Part shown: piece by piece, positions 26,804-35,296 of the stretch | Layout: each line of letters starts with the position of its first letter | Position numbering within the stretch: the stretch's first letter is position 1 | Assembly (NCBI RefSeq): GCF_020103725.1 | Contig: NZ_JAHXBG010000003.1 | Coordinates: 1-64,000 of the forward strand | Reading direction: 5' to 3' | From: Hyalangium gracile | Lineage (GTDB): Bacteria > Myxococcota > Myxococcia > Myxococcales > Myxococcaceae | DNA: 64,000 nt | Program-made: the position numbers and the translations under genes | Notes under the pieces: generated by a model | What the model saw: only the letters and a program-made list of their open reading frames with translations | Databases searched by the model: none | What the model was told of the DNA's origin: nothing

Positions 26804-28081
26804 GTGAGCGACGACTTCTCCATTCCAGCGTTCCGCGCCGTGCCCCGCACGGGCGTCATCTACGTCACCACCGAGGCCAGCCGCCGGGGTTACCGTCCAG
26901 GAGACCCCGAGTGGTGCAACCTGGGCCAGGGCCAGCCGGAGACGGGCGATCTGCCGGGGGCCCCGCCCCGGGTGGGCAAGGTGGCGGTGGACGTGGCGGA
27001 CCTGGAGTACGCCCCGGTGGCGGGGCTGTGGGAGGTGCGCGAGGCGATCGCGGGCCTCTACAACAAGCTCTACCGCAAGGGGATGCCCAGCCAGTACAGC
27101 GCGGAGAACGTGAGCCTGTCCGGCGGTGGCCGCACCTCGCTGACGCGGGCGGCGGCGAGCCTGGGCATGGTGAACCTGGGCCACTTCCTGCCGGACTACA
27201 CCGCCTACGAGGAGCTGCTGGACGTCTTCAAGGCGTTCACCGCCATCCCCATCCTGCTGGAGGGCGAGCGCGGCTACGCCTTCACCCACGAGGATCTGCG
27301 GCGCGAGGTGCAGGGGCGCGGGCTGTCCGCCCTGCTCTTCTCCAACCCGTGCAACCCCACCGGCAAACTGGTGCAGGGTGACGAGCTGGCGCGCTGGGTG
27401 GGCGTGGCGCGCGAGCAGGAGTGCACGCTGCTCATCGACGAGTTCTACTCGCACTACGTCTGGACGGGGCGCCCCGGACAGCTCCCGGTGGAGAGCGCGA
27501 CGCGCTACGTGGAGGACGTGAACCGCGATCCAGTGGTCGTCTTCGACGGCCTGACGAAGAACTGGCGCTATCCAGGCTGGCGGATGACGTGGACGGTGGG
27601 GCCCAAGCAGGTCATCGAGGCCGTCTCCAGCGCGGGCAGCTTCCTGGATGGCGGAGGCAGCCGTCCCCTGCAGCGCGCCGCGCTGCCGCTGCTGGACGAG
27701 CAGACGGTGGTGGCCGAGACGCTGGCCATCAACGCGGCGTTCCGCGAGAAGCGGGACCGGTTCCACTCGCGGCTGGAGCGGCTGGGCATCCGCAGCGATC
27801 GCCCGCCGGATGGGACGTTCTACGTCTGGGGCAACCTGGCCGGGCTGCCGGCGCCGCTCAACGACGGCATGGGCTTCTTCCGGGCCGCGCTGGAGCAGAA
27901 GATCATCTGCGTGCCGGGCGAGTTCTTCGACGTGAACCCGGGCAAGCGCCGCGCCCGCTCCTCGCGCTTCCGGCAGTACGTGCGCCTGTCCTTCGGCCCT
28001 TCCATGGATGTGCTGGACAAGGCGCTCGAGCGGCTGGAGGCCCTCATCCTGCGCCACATGCAGGCGCCCCCGCAGCCGTGA
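26804..28081 (+). CDS. PLP-dependent aminotransferase, class I/II
   Basis: About 425 residues (GTG at 26804 preferred because an AGGG sits upstream; a GTG at 26765 would add 13 residues). Fold-type I landmarks are present: the substrate Asn in NPCNPTG, the Asp-x-x-Tyr pair in DEFYSHY, and the Schiff-base Lys in the TKNWRYPG segment, followed by an Arg-rich C-terminal part. The family transfers amino groups between amino acids and 2-oxo acids in the cytoplasm; the substrate cannot be read here. It lies 48 bases before the arsenosugar-associated gene, so it may share that transcript, or may belong functionally to the nearby biosynthetic operon. Confidence 0.85.
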   Translation: MSDDFSIPAFRAVPRTGVIYVTTEASRRGYRPGDPEWCNLGQGQPETGDLPGAPPRVGKVAVDVADLEYAPVAGLWEVREAIAGLYNKLYRKGMPSQYSAENVSLSGGGRTSLTRAAASLGMVNLGHFLPDYTAYEELLDVFKAFTAIPILLEGERGYAFTHEDLRREVQGRGLSALLFSNPCNPTGKLVQGDELARWVGVAREQECTLLIDEFYSHYVWTGRPGQLPVESATRYVEDVNRDPVVVFDGLTKNWRYPGWRMTWTVGPKQVIEAVSSAGSFLDGGGSRPLQRAALPLLDEQTVVAETLAINAAFREKRDRFHSRLERLGIRSDRPPDGTFYVWGNLAGLPAPLNDGMGFFRAALEQKIICVPGEFFDVNPGKRRARSSRFRQYVRLSFGPSMDVLDKALERLEALILRHMQAPPQP

Positions 28082-28129
28082 TGCGGGCCCCTCCTCATCC
28101 GTATCCACCCGAAGCAGGAGGTCCCCACC

Positions 28130-28468
28130 ATGGAGCACCCGCACTACTACCACTCGCATGATCTGGCCCGCTTCCCCGAGATGGGGAAGAACCGGCCGGA
28201 GCTGGCGCAGAAGTTCTTCGACTGGTACGGCGCCGTCTTCGCGGAGGGCGCGCTCTCCGCGCGGGAGAAGTCGCTCATCGCCCTGGCGGTGGCGCATGCC
28301 GTCCAGTGCCCGTACTGCATCGACGCCTACAGCAAGGACGCGCTGGAGAAGGGCTCGGACCTGGACCAGATGACGGAGGCGGTGCACGTGGCGGCGGCCA
28401 TCCGGGGAGGCGCCTCGCTGGTTCACGGCGTGCAGATGCGCAACCACGTGGACAAGGTGGGCATGTAG
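28130..28468 (+). CDS. Arsenosugar biosynthesis-associated peroxidase-like protein
   Basis: 112-residue AhpD/carboxymuconolactone decarboxylase-type protein with the CPYC redox motif (CPYCIDAY) near residue 62, preceded by a helix rich in Ala. Proteins of this subfamily sit next to arsS in many bacteria and sometimes have selenocysteine at the first Cys; here it is an ordinary Cys. It lies nine bases before arsS, so the two are co-transcribed. The exact reaction is not established; a redox role in organoarsenic handling is the usual inference. Confidence 0.85.
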   Translation: MEHPHYYHSHDLARFPEMGKNRPELAQKFFDWYGAVFAEGALSAREKSLIALAVAHAVQCPYCIDAYSKDALEKGSDLDQMTEAVHVAAAIRGGASLVHGVQMRNHVDKVGM

Positions 28469-28477
28469 GGCCCCACC

Positions 28478-29527
28478 ATGGCTACGAACACGCCTCCCTC
28501 CCTGCTGTCGCGTCGAGCACCGCTCGCCTCTCCGGCCACCCAGCTGGAGACGCTGCACCGGCTGAAGCTGCCGCGAGAGTTCGACGACGCCCTCCGGGAG
28601 GCGGGGCTCCATCCGCTACGGCCCATGCGGCTGGACATCCTCCAGATGAACCTGGGGAAGATGTGCAACCAGACGTGCCGCCACTGCCACGTGGACGCGG
28701 GGCCGGACCGGCGCGAGGTGATGAGCCGGGAGACGATGGAGCAGTGCCTGGCGGCGCTGGCGAAGACGGCCATCCCCACGGTGGACCTCACGGGCGGCGC
28801 GCCGGAGATGAACCCGCACTTCCGCTGGCTGGTGGAGGAGGCGCGGAAGCTGGGGCGGCACGTGATGGACCGGTGCAACCTGACCATCCTCGAGACGGCG
28901 CCGCACGCGGACCTGCCGGAGTTCCTCGCGCGGCACCGGGTGGAGGTGGTGTGCTCGCTGCCGCACTACCGGGCGCTGAACACGGACAAGCAGCGCGGCG
29001 AGGGCGTGTACGAGAAGTCCATCCGCGCGCTGAAGCGGCTCAACGCGCTGGGCTATGGAGACGGCCAGAGCGGGCTGCGCCTGGTGCTGGTGACCAACCC
29101 CGTGGGCGCGTACCTGCCCGCGGGCCAGGCCTCGCTGGAGGCGGAGTGGAAGCGCGAGCTGCTGAGGAACCACGGCGTCCGCTTCGACGCGCTCTTCACC
29201 ATCACCAACATGCCCATCAGCCGCTTCCTGGAGTGGCTGGAGCAGTCAGGCAACCTCGCCGCGTACCTGGAGCGGCTGGTGACGGCGTTCAACCCGGCGG
29301 CGGCCCCAGGGGTGATGTGCCGCAACACGCTGTCGGTGGGCTGGGACGGCCAGCTCTACGACTGTGACTTCAACCAGATGCTCGACCTGCCGGTGGAGGC
29401 CGGAGCACCTCGGCACATCCGGGACTTCGATCTGGCGAAGCTGGAGGCCCGGAGCATCGTCACGGAGCGTCACTGCTTCGGATGCACCGCCGGGGCGGGC
29501 TCGAGCTGCGGCGGCGCCACCACCTGA
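28478..29527 (+). CDS. arsS: Arsenosugar biosynthesis radical SAM protein ArsS
   Basis: 349-residue radical SAM enzyme. The cluster motif CNQTCRHC (Cys63, 67, 70) binds the 4Fe-4S that cleaves S-adenosylmethionine. The C-terminal DUF3641 region carries further Cys in CRNT, DCDFNQ, CFGC and a final SSCGG, typical of the ArsS family that adds a deoxyadenosyl group to arsenic. The peroxidase-like partner is immediately upstream. The arsenite methyltransferase ArsM, often nearby, is not in this window. The 3' end overlaps the convergent gene by 58 bases. Confidence 0.9.
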   Translation: MATNTPPSLLSRRAPLASPATQLETLHRLKLPREFDDALREAGLHPLRPMRLDILQMNLGKMCNQTCRHCHVDAGPDRREVMSRETMEQCLAALAKTAIPTVDLTGGAPEMNPHFRWLVEEARKLGRHVMDRCNLTILETAPHADLPEFLARHRVEVVCSLPHYRALNTDKQRGEGVYEKSIRALKRLNALGYGDGQSGLRLVLVTNPVGAYLPAGQASLEAEWKRELLRNHGVRFDALFTITNMPISRFLEWLEQSGNLAAYLERLVTAFNPAAAPGVMCRNTLSVGWDGQLYDCDFNQMLDLPVEAGAPRHIRDFDLAKLEARSIVTERHCFGCTAGAGSSCGGATT

Positions 29528-30252
29528 CCTTGCGGTGACTTGGAGAAGACCGAGCTGGCGGCTCGCGGCGAGATGCGCTGGTAGCGGGCATAGGCGTCCA
29601 CCAGCGCGGAGCGGATCGCCCCCGCCTCCTCAGGCCCGTGGCGTGCCACGGCCGCCGCCAGCTCTTCGAGGAGGTACGCCTCGGGAGCCATCATCGTTCG
29701 AGTGAGCACGATCGGCCGTGCGCCGACGGCTCGCAGCACTGGCCCGAAGAACTGCTCGCTCATGCAGGCCAGGACCACGACGGGACGGGGCGTGGCGTCG
29801 GTACCGGGCCGCGTCTCGGGCGGTGTCCGGTCCATGAGTCGATCATGTCCGGCCCAGACCACGAGATCCGCCGAACTTCCCCCCGCCGCCGCGCGCAGAA
29901 AGTCCTCCAGGGCGGTGTCGATCCGGTCCCCCGCGTAGGCGTGGAGTGAGAGCCGCACGGCCCGCTCCCCATGGGCGGGAGCCCGCTCGAGGACGAGCTC
30001 GCGCAGCACCGCGGAGTCAGACGCGCCGTCTCGGCGGCTCCGCACCTGGAAGCCAGGGGCTCGGCGCAGGAAGCGCTCCGCGCCATAGGCCGCGCCCCAA
30101 TAGAGGTTCGCCTCCAGGGAACGGGGATCGCCCGCAGCCGCGCGACCACAGGCGATGAGGGAGTTGTCGCACAGGGGCACGAACACCTCGATCTCTACCG
30201 CCTGCGCCGGCGCCGCGGCGAGCAGGCTCAGCAGGCTCAGCGTGAGCACCAT
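29470..30252 (-). CDS. Secreted protein of unknown function with possible His/Cys dyad
   Basis: 260-residue secreted protein. The ATG at 30252 is chosen because GGAGG lies six bases upstream and the result is a clean signal peptide ending in AQA at 18; a GTG at 30318 lacks a ribosome site. No named family recognised. Within a predicted alternating strand/helix region, LVVWAGHD (His136) and VVVLACMSE (Cys163) fall 27 residues apart on hydrophobic strands, the arrangement of the catalytic dyad in caspase-like peptidases of clan CD. That is pattern-based inference. The tail is Pro/Gln-rich. Confidence 0.65.
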   Translation of the reverse strand: MVLTLSLLSLLAAAPAQAVEIEVFVPLCDNSLIACGRAAAGDPRSLEANLYWGAAYGAERFLRRAPGFQVRSRRDGASDSAVLRELVLERAPAHGERAVRLSLHAYAGDRIDTALEDFLRAAAGGSSADLVVWAGHDRLMDRTPPETRPGTDATPRPVVVLACMSEQFFGPVLRAVGARPIVLTRTMMAPEAYLLEELAAAVARHGPEEAGAIRSALVDAYARYQRISPRAASSVFSKSPQGQVVAPPQLEPAPAVHPKQ

Positions 30253-30462
30253 GAGAAGCCTCCAGGAACGACCTCCTGGGACGCCGATGGGGCCCGAGGC
30301 GTTCCCTTCCCTCGCCACCAGGCGCTAAGCAGGTCCGAAGAAGTCTTTTCACGCCCCCATCAGAGGCTGCGCCACCTGAAACCAGCACAGGGTCCGAGTC
30401 CGCCCCCGCGTCCGGTGCCCCCTCCTGCCGGGCGCACTTTGCCCGTACTGGTCTGCTTGTCA

Positions 30463-30474
30463 TACCAGTTGGTA
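30463..30474. promoter_or_regulatory. Palindrome TACCA-GT-TGGTA before the MFS gene
   Basis: Perfect 5-bp inverted repeat with a two-base centre. A further CTGGT just upstream (about 30449) pairs with ACCAG, so two overlapping inverted repeats exist. The form recalls GntR-type operators. The rest of the 370-base gap between the two divergent genes (30253-30623) holds nothing else recognisable. Confidence 0.35.
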
Positions 30475-30623
30475 CCGGTTCGCTCACAGAGCGCCTCCCC
30501 GGCCAGACCGTAGCCTTGGCACAGGAGCCTCTCTCTGGTGTGGAGCTGAAGCGCCGTGGGCTCTGGCACCTTGTGCGTCTTCGTGTGCGGTCGCCACGGC
30601 GGGCGTCTCCAGGTTCTCCAGTG

Positions 30624-31919
30624 ATGGCCTCTCCATGGGCACTCCACGATAATGCGTCCCGTGATGGCGTTCATGCCCCCCGGCCAGCCTTGAAGCTCTC
30701 TCCCCGCAAGCTCGGCCTGCTCAGCGCGCTCTACTTCGTCCAGGGAATGCCCTTCGGCTTCCAAGCCATCGCGCTCCCGGTCTACCTGCGCACCCAGGGC
30801 GTGTCCGTCCTGGCCCTGGGCTTCTTCCTCCAGCTGCTTGCCCTGCCCTGGCTGTTCAAGGCCCTGTGGGCCCCCCTGGTGGATCGCTACGGGTCGACCC
30901 GGATCGGGCGGCGCAAGTCGTGGATCCTCCCCCTCCAGCTCTCGCTGGCCGCCACCTGTGTCGTCGCGGCTTTCGTCCCCGCCCAGGGGGCACTGCCTCT
31001 GCTGCTGGGGCTCATCCTGCTGATGAACCTCATCGCGGCCACGCAGGACGTCGCGGTGGACGGGTTCGCCGCGGACTCCTTGCGGGCCGAGGAGCTGGGT
31101 CTCGGCAACACCGCGCAGGTGGCCGGCTACAAGCTGGGGATGATCACGGGCGGAGGCATCCTCGTGTGGGCGAGCCAGTTCATCGGCTGGAAGGGCTTGT
31201 TCCTGTCCATGGCGGCGCTCTGCCTCGTCGTGTTCGGGGTGATGCTCTTCGCACGCGAGTCCGCGCCTCGGGAGCGCGCCTCCCCCCGCACGAACTGGCG
31301 CGAGGTGCTCGGCCAGATCAAGGAAGCGCTGCGGCTGCCGGGGACGGTGTGGCTGCTCCTCTTCATCGGCACGTACAAGTTCGGAGAGACGCTGTCGGAC
31401 GTGCTCTACAAGTTCTTCCTCGTCGACGCGGGCATCCGTCCAGAACAGATCGGTCTCTGGGTGGGGACGTGGGGTACGACCACCTCGTTGCTGGGCTCCG
31501 TGGTGGGCGGCGCTCTCGCGACCCGGATGCCGCTGCTCGGAGCGCTCACCCTCACCGCGACGCTGCGGGTGTTCCCACTGGTGGGACGGTGGTGGCTGGC
31601 GACGGCGGGCGTCACGGACGAGGGCGTCATCGGCGTCACCATGGCCGAGGAGTTCTTCGGTGGAGCGCTGACCACGGTGATGTTCGCCTTCATGATGTCG
31701 CGCGTGGACCGCCGCATCAGCGCCACCCACTTCACGCTGCTGGCCAGCGTGGAAGTCGCCGGCAAGTCTCCGGGAGGCCCGCTCGGAGGACTGCTCGTGG
31801 AGAAGGCGCACTGGAGCTATGCCCAGGCCTTCCTCCTCGGCGTGGGGCTCTCCGTGGCATTCCTCTTCCTGCTCCTGCCGCTGAGAAGGAAGGCAGACTC
31901 CCCTACCCCGCAGCCCTGA
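30624..31919 (+). CDS. MFS transporter, AmpG-like
   Basis: About 431 residues with twelve predicted membrane segments. The first (LGLLSALYFVQGMPFGF) and the following loop with GRRKSWI between helices 2 and 3 match the AmpG/acetyl-CoA transporter branch of the major facilitator superfamily. AmpG imports muropeptides from cell-wall turnover in Gram-negative bacteria; whether this member does so is not shown. The start is uncertain: 30624 (ATG) is used, since the sequence upstream is Arg-rich and unlike a transporter. Confidence 0.8.
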   Translation: MASPWALHDNASRDGVHAPRPALKLSPRKLGLLSALYFVQGMPFGFQAIALPVYLRTQGVSVLALGFFLQLLALPWLFKALWAPLVDRYGSTRIGRRKSWILPLQLSLAATCVVAAFVPAQGALPLLLGLILLMNLIAATQDVAVDGFAADSLRAEELGLGNTAQVAGYKLGMITGGGILVWASQFIGWKGLFLSMAALCLVVFGVMLFARESAPRERASPRTNWREVLGQIKEALRLPGTVWLLLFIGTYKFGETLSDVLYKFFLVDAGIRPEQIGLWVGTWGTTTSLLGSVVGGALATRMPLLGALTLTATLRVFPLVGRWWLATAGVTDEGVIGVTMAEEFFGGALTTVMFAFMMSRVDRRISATHFTLLASVEVAGKSPGGPLGGLLVEKAHWSYAQAFLLGVGLSVAFLFLLLPLRRKADSPTPQP

Positions 31920-31932
31920 AAGGTACGCACAA

Positions 31933-32901
31933 ATGACGCAGCCCACCCTCCCAGCCATCGCCATCCCCATGGGCCAGGCCAACGTCGCCGCCTTCGCCGC
32001 CTTCCAGAAGAAGTCCTGGACCGCGCCGTCCGGCTGGAAACAGGTCGACCAGGTCACCGGCTGGGACACCATCTTCAGCGTCCTGGGCTCCGAGGAGCTC
32101 TACGCGTTCCTGTGGCAGTCGACGTCCGACTCCTCGCAGTTCCTCATCGGCTTCCGCGGCACCGCCAACCCCACGGACCTGGAGGACGACACGTTCTACT
32201 TCACCACCTCGTTCTCGGCATGGAATGCGTCGAGCACGCCGACCCCCACGCCGCAGGTGGCCAAGGGCTGGTACGGCATCTACACGAAGACGGGCGGCTC
32301 GATGACCGCGTCGATGCAGGCGCAGCTCTTCGCGCTCATCAGCAAGTGGAACATCCAGACGCTCTACATCAGCGGCCACAGCCTCGGGGGCGCGCTCGCG
32401 GAGCTGTTCGCGCTCGATCTGGCCGTGAGCCTGCCCTCGGTCTCCGCGACGATCCTCACCTATGCCGCGCCGATGGTGGGCATCGAGTCCTGGACCAGCG
32501 CGTACGCGGCCAACTCCACCACCGCCGCCACGATTCGCGTCGTCAACCAGTACGACATCGTCCCCGCGCTGCCGCCGAGAACGGTGGCTCCCAACTATGG
32601 CCAGGTGGGTCAGGAGTTCGACGTCTCGTTCCGCGACCCGAACGAGAGCATCCTCCACGAGCTGCGAAACCTCGAGATCCGCCACGAGATGTTCAACTAC
32701 CTCACCGTCGTCACCACCTTGCTGCTGAACCCGCCGCAGCAGTGGCCCTTCTCGTTCACCGATGGGGTGTACAACGGCCAGAACGGCCAGCCCCTCATCA
32801 CCGACGAGGCCTACCAGCCATCCAGCGCCGCGGTGCAGAACCGCGACGCGCTGCTGGCGGCTCGGCGGCAGTCCAAGGCCAGGACCGCCGCCGCGAGCTG
32901 A
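31933..32901 (+). CDS. Class 3 lipase
   Basis: 322-residue alpha/beta hydrolase of the Lipase_3 family. The nucleophile Ser150 lies in GHSLGG, the oxyanion segment is GFRGT (73-77), the Asp is in NQYDIVP (Asp208) and the His is His251 in HEMFNYL. All triad residues are therefore present. No signal peptide is visible, so export, if any, uses another route. It follows the transporter gene by 13 bases and may share its transcript. The substrate is probably an ester lipid; not determinable here. Confidence 0.88.
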   Translation: MTQPTLPAIAIPMGQANVAAFAAFQKKSWTAPSGWKQVDQVTGWDTIFSVLGSEELYAFLWQSTSDSSQFLIGFRGTANPTDLEDDTFYFTTSFSAWNASSTPTPTPQVAKGWYGIYTKTGGSMTASMQAQLFALISKWNIQTLYISGHSLGGALAELFALDLAVSLPSVSATILTYAAPMVGIESWTSAYAANSTTAATIRVVNQYDIVPALPPRTVAPNYGQVGQEFDVSFRDPNESILHELRNLEIRHEMFNYLTVVTTLLLNPPQQWPFSFTDGVYNGQNGQPLITDEAYQPSSAAVQNRDALLAARRQSKARTAAAS

Positions 32902-32914
32902 ACCTCACGCGTCC

Positions 32915-32930
32915 GAGCCCCCCGGGGCTC
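32915..32930. terminator. Short palindrome between convergent genes
   Basis: GAGCCCC-CC-GGGGCTC lies between the lipase stop and the convergent small-protein stop (it overlaps the latter by two bases). No T-run on either side; a possible bidirectional terminator only. Confidence 0.3.
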
Positions 32931-33306
32931 AGCGCTTGAGCAGCTTCACCGCGAGGCCGCCGGCGACGACGACGGCCGCAAGTGGAAGGATCCTCCGCAG
33001 GTTGTGCTCCCAGGAGTCCACCCGGTCCGCCATCAGCAGCATCATCCAGTGGCGGGCCCAGTGGTCGGGGTAGTGGTAGGCCGCCTTGCGCAGCACGCCG
33101 CTGAGCCCCTTGGGCGGCGCCGCCGTGCCGAACACCGGCGGCATCTTCTGGCTGCCACCGTGCCGGAACACCGGGTAGTCCGACTGCTGCGGCGTGATGG
33201 GCAGCTCCGCGCCCGCCAGCGGCTGCGGCTCCAGCTCCATGGGGATGCCGGGGCGCTGGCTCGGGTCCAGGTCCGCTCCCCTGCCCTCGATCAATTGCTC
33301 GTTCAT
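32929..33306 (-). CDS. Small protein with C-terminal membrane anchor
   Basis: 125 residues. The N-terminal half is Pro/Gln-rich and polar; the centre has aromatic and Trp residues (YHYPDHWARHW); the C-terminus is a single hydrophobic helix (LAAVVVAGGLAVKL) ending in Lys/Arg. No family recognised. The gene lies 15 bases downstream of the zinc dehydrogenase on the same strand and is probably co-transcribed with it. Confidence 0.7.
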   Translation of the reverse strand: MNEQLIEGRGADLDPSQRPGIPMELEPQPLAGAELPITPQQSDYPVFRHGGSQKMPPVFGTAAPPKGLSGVLRKAAYHYPDHWARHWMMLLMADRVDSWEHNLRRILPLAAVVVAGGLAVKLLKR

Positions 33307-33321
33307 GGCTGTCTCCTCTCG

Positions 33322-34470
33322 TCAGGCGTGGCCGTGGGGAGCGAGGACGCACTTGATGCAGCCGTCCCGCTTCTGGGCGAACAGGTGGTAGGCGTGCGGC
33401 GCGTCCTCGAGCGGGAAGCGGTGGGTGATGATGCCCTTGGCGTCGATGCGCCCCGCGCGGATGTGCTCCAGCAGGTGCGGCATGTACCGGCGCACGTTGC
33501 ACTGGTTCATCCGCAGCGTCAGGCCCTTGTTCATCGCCGTGCCGATGTTGATCAGGTTCCACGGCGGGCCGTACACGCCGATGATCGACACGTTGCCGCC
33601 CTTGCGCACCGCGCTGATGCTCCAGTTGATCGCCGTGGGCGCGCCGGCCTCCAGCTTCGCCAGGCCCAGCATCTTGTGCATCGTCGAGCCCTCGGCCTCC
33701 ATGCCCACCGCGTCGATGCACACGTCCGGCCCGCGGCCGTTGCACATCTCCCGCAGGTGCATCACCACGTCACCCACCTCCTTGAAGTTCACCGTCTCCA
33801 CCTTGGCGTACTGCTCGGCGAAGGCCAGCCGGTAGGGCAGGTGGTCCACGGCGATGACGCGCCCGGCCCCCATCAGCCACGCGGACTTCATGGCGAACAG
33901 GCCCACCGGCCCGGCGCCGAACACCACCACCGTCTCGCCGCCCTTGATCTCCCCCATCTCCGCGCCCTGGTAGCCCGTGGGCAGGATGTCGCTGAGGAAG
34001 AGCACGGACTCGTCGTCCATGTCGTCGGGGACCTTCATCGGCCCCACGTCCGCGTAGGGCACGCGCACGTACTCGGCCTGGCCTCCCTCATAGCCGCCGG
34101 TGGTGTGCGAGTAGCCGTACACTCCGCTGGCCAGATCGCTGGACGGGTTGGAGTTCTCGCAGAGCGCCGTCAGCCCTCGCTGGCAGTAGAAGCACCCGCC
34201 GCAGGAGATGTTGAAGGGCACCACCACGCGGTCGCCCTTGCGCAGGCTCTTCACCTCGCGGCCCGTCTCCTCCACCACGCCGACGAACTCATGTCCGAAG
34301 GTGCAGCCCACGCGGGTGTCCGCGATGAGCCCGTGCAGCAGGTGCAGGTCCGATCCACAGATCGCCGAGCGGGTCACCTTCAGGACGACGTCCTGCGGGT
34401 GCTCGATGGTCGGATCCGGCTTGGTCTCCACGCGAACCCGATAGGGTCCCTGATACGTCAGTGCGCGCAT
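33322..34470 (-). CDS. Zinc-dependent alcohol/formaldehyde-type dehydrogenase
   Basis: 382-residue medium-chain dehydrogenase. Catalytic zinc ligands appear in ICGSDLH and GHEFVG. Structural zinc Cys residues are in CGGCFYCQRGLTALC (about 96-110). The NAD-binding motif GAGPVG is near 190. Sequence length and the CNxxxxxYGYSHTTGG-like insert fit the glutathione-independent formaldehyde dehydrogenase/threonine dehydrogenase branch. The start at 34470 follows AAAGGAG at 10 bases. It is divergent from the phosphoribosyltransferase-like gene. Confidence 0.9.
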   Translation of the reverse strand: MRALTYQGPYRVRVETKPDPTIEHPQDVVLKVTRSAICGSDLHLLHGLIADTRVGCTFGHEFVGVVEETGREVKSLRKGDRVVVPFNISCGGCFYCQRGLTALCENSNPSSDLASGVYGYSHTTGGYEGGQAEYVRVPYADVGPMKVPDDMDDESVLFLSDILPTGYQGAEMGEIKGGETVVVFGAGPVGLFAMKSAWLMGAGRVIAVDHLPYRLAFAEQYAKVETVNFKEVGDVVMHLREMCNGRGPDVCIDAVGMEAEGSTMHKMLGLAKLEAGAPTAINWSISAVRKGGNVSIIGVYGPPWNLINIGTAMNKGLTLRMNQCNVRRYMPHLLEHIRAGRIDAKGIITHRFPLEDAPHAYHLFAQKRDGCIKCVLAPHGHA

Positions 34471-34615
34471 AGGCAATGAGCTCCTTTGCCTAAGGGGTGC
34501 GGACGCCTGCGCTTCCGGGCAAGGCATGCACCCCTGCCCCCCACTGGGCGCTAGGCCGGCCGAGCGGCCAACCTGCATTTGCAGACAGCTGTCCGGCTCC
34601 TCACGTTCCGCCCAA

Positions 34616-35296
34616 ATGATCACTCCCTTCTCCCACCGGGCTCACGCGGGTGAGGTGCTCGCCCGCTCGCTCGCGCGGTTCGCAGGACGGCACGACGTCA
34701 CCGTGCTCGGCGTCCCCAACGGCGGGGCCGTCGTCGCCTTCGAGGTCGCGCGTCACCTCGCCGCGCCGCTGGATCTCTGCTTCCTGGAGCCCATCAGCCC
34801 CGCCCAGGGAGAGGCCACCCTCGGGCTGCTCGGCTGGCCGCCGGCGCAGCAGCTCCACGAGCCCGTCATCAACGCGCTCGGAATGAGCGACGAGCCGCTG
34901 CGGCAGGCCACCGCCCGGGCCTGGCGGCGGCTGCGCCAGCGGATCCACGCCCTGCGTCCTCCCTCGCCCCCACCCTCGCTCCATGGGCGCACGGTGATTC
35001 TGGTGGACGAGGGCGCGGCCCAGGGCGTGCTGCTCCAGGAGCTGGCGGGGCTGGTGCGCCGCACGGGAGCGCGCACCGTGGTGGCCGCGGTGCCCGTGGG
35101 AGCTCGCGAGGGGCTGCGGCTGCTCGCCCCGGACTTCGATGACGTCGTCTGCCCCTGGCAGCCCGTGCCCTTCGACGTGCTCCCGTCCTTCTACGGCGAC
35201 TTCCGGCCCGTGACGGAGGAAGAGGTGCGCGGCTTGCTCCTCCGGGCCTGGGGCGACTGGGGACGCCTGGACGCCGCGACGCTCGACGTCTCCTGA
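34616..35296 (+). CDS. Phosphoribosyltransferase-like protein (COG1926 type)
   Basis: 226-residue cytoplasmic protein related to the predicted phosphoribosyltransferases that often travel with stress genes. The PRPP-binding loop, normally DDGxATG, reads DEGAAQG here (near residue 130), so the second acidic residue is conservatively changed and the Thr is lost. The enzyme may bind a different ligand or be inactive. The C-terminal PVTEEEVRGLL helix matches the family. No ribosome site is obvious before the ATG. The 3' end overlaps the convergent glycosylase gene by 106 bases. Confidence 0.75.
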   Translation: MITPFSHRAHAGEVLARSLARFAGRHDVTVLGVPNGGAVVAFEVARHLAAPLDLCFLEPISPAQGEATLGLLGWPPAQQLHEPVINALGMSDEPLRQATARAWRRLRQRIHALRPPSPPPSLHGRTVILVDEGAAQGVLLQELAGLVRRTGARTVVAAVPVGAREGLRLLAPDFDDVVCPWQPVPFDVLPSFYGDFRPVTEEEVRGLLLRAWGDWGRLDAATLDVS

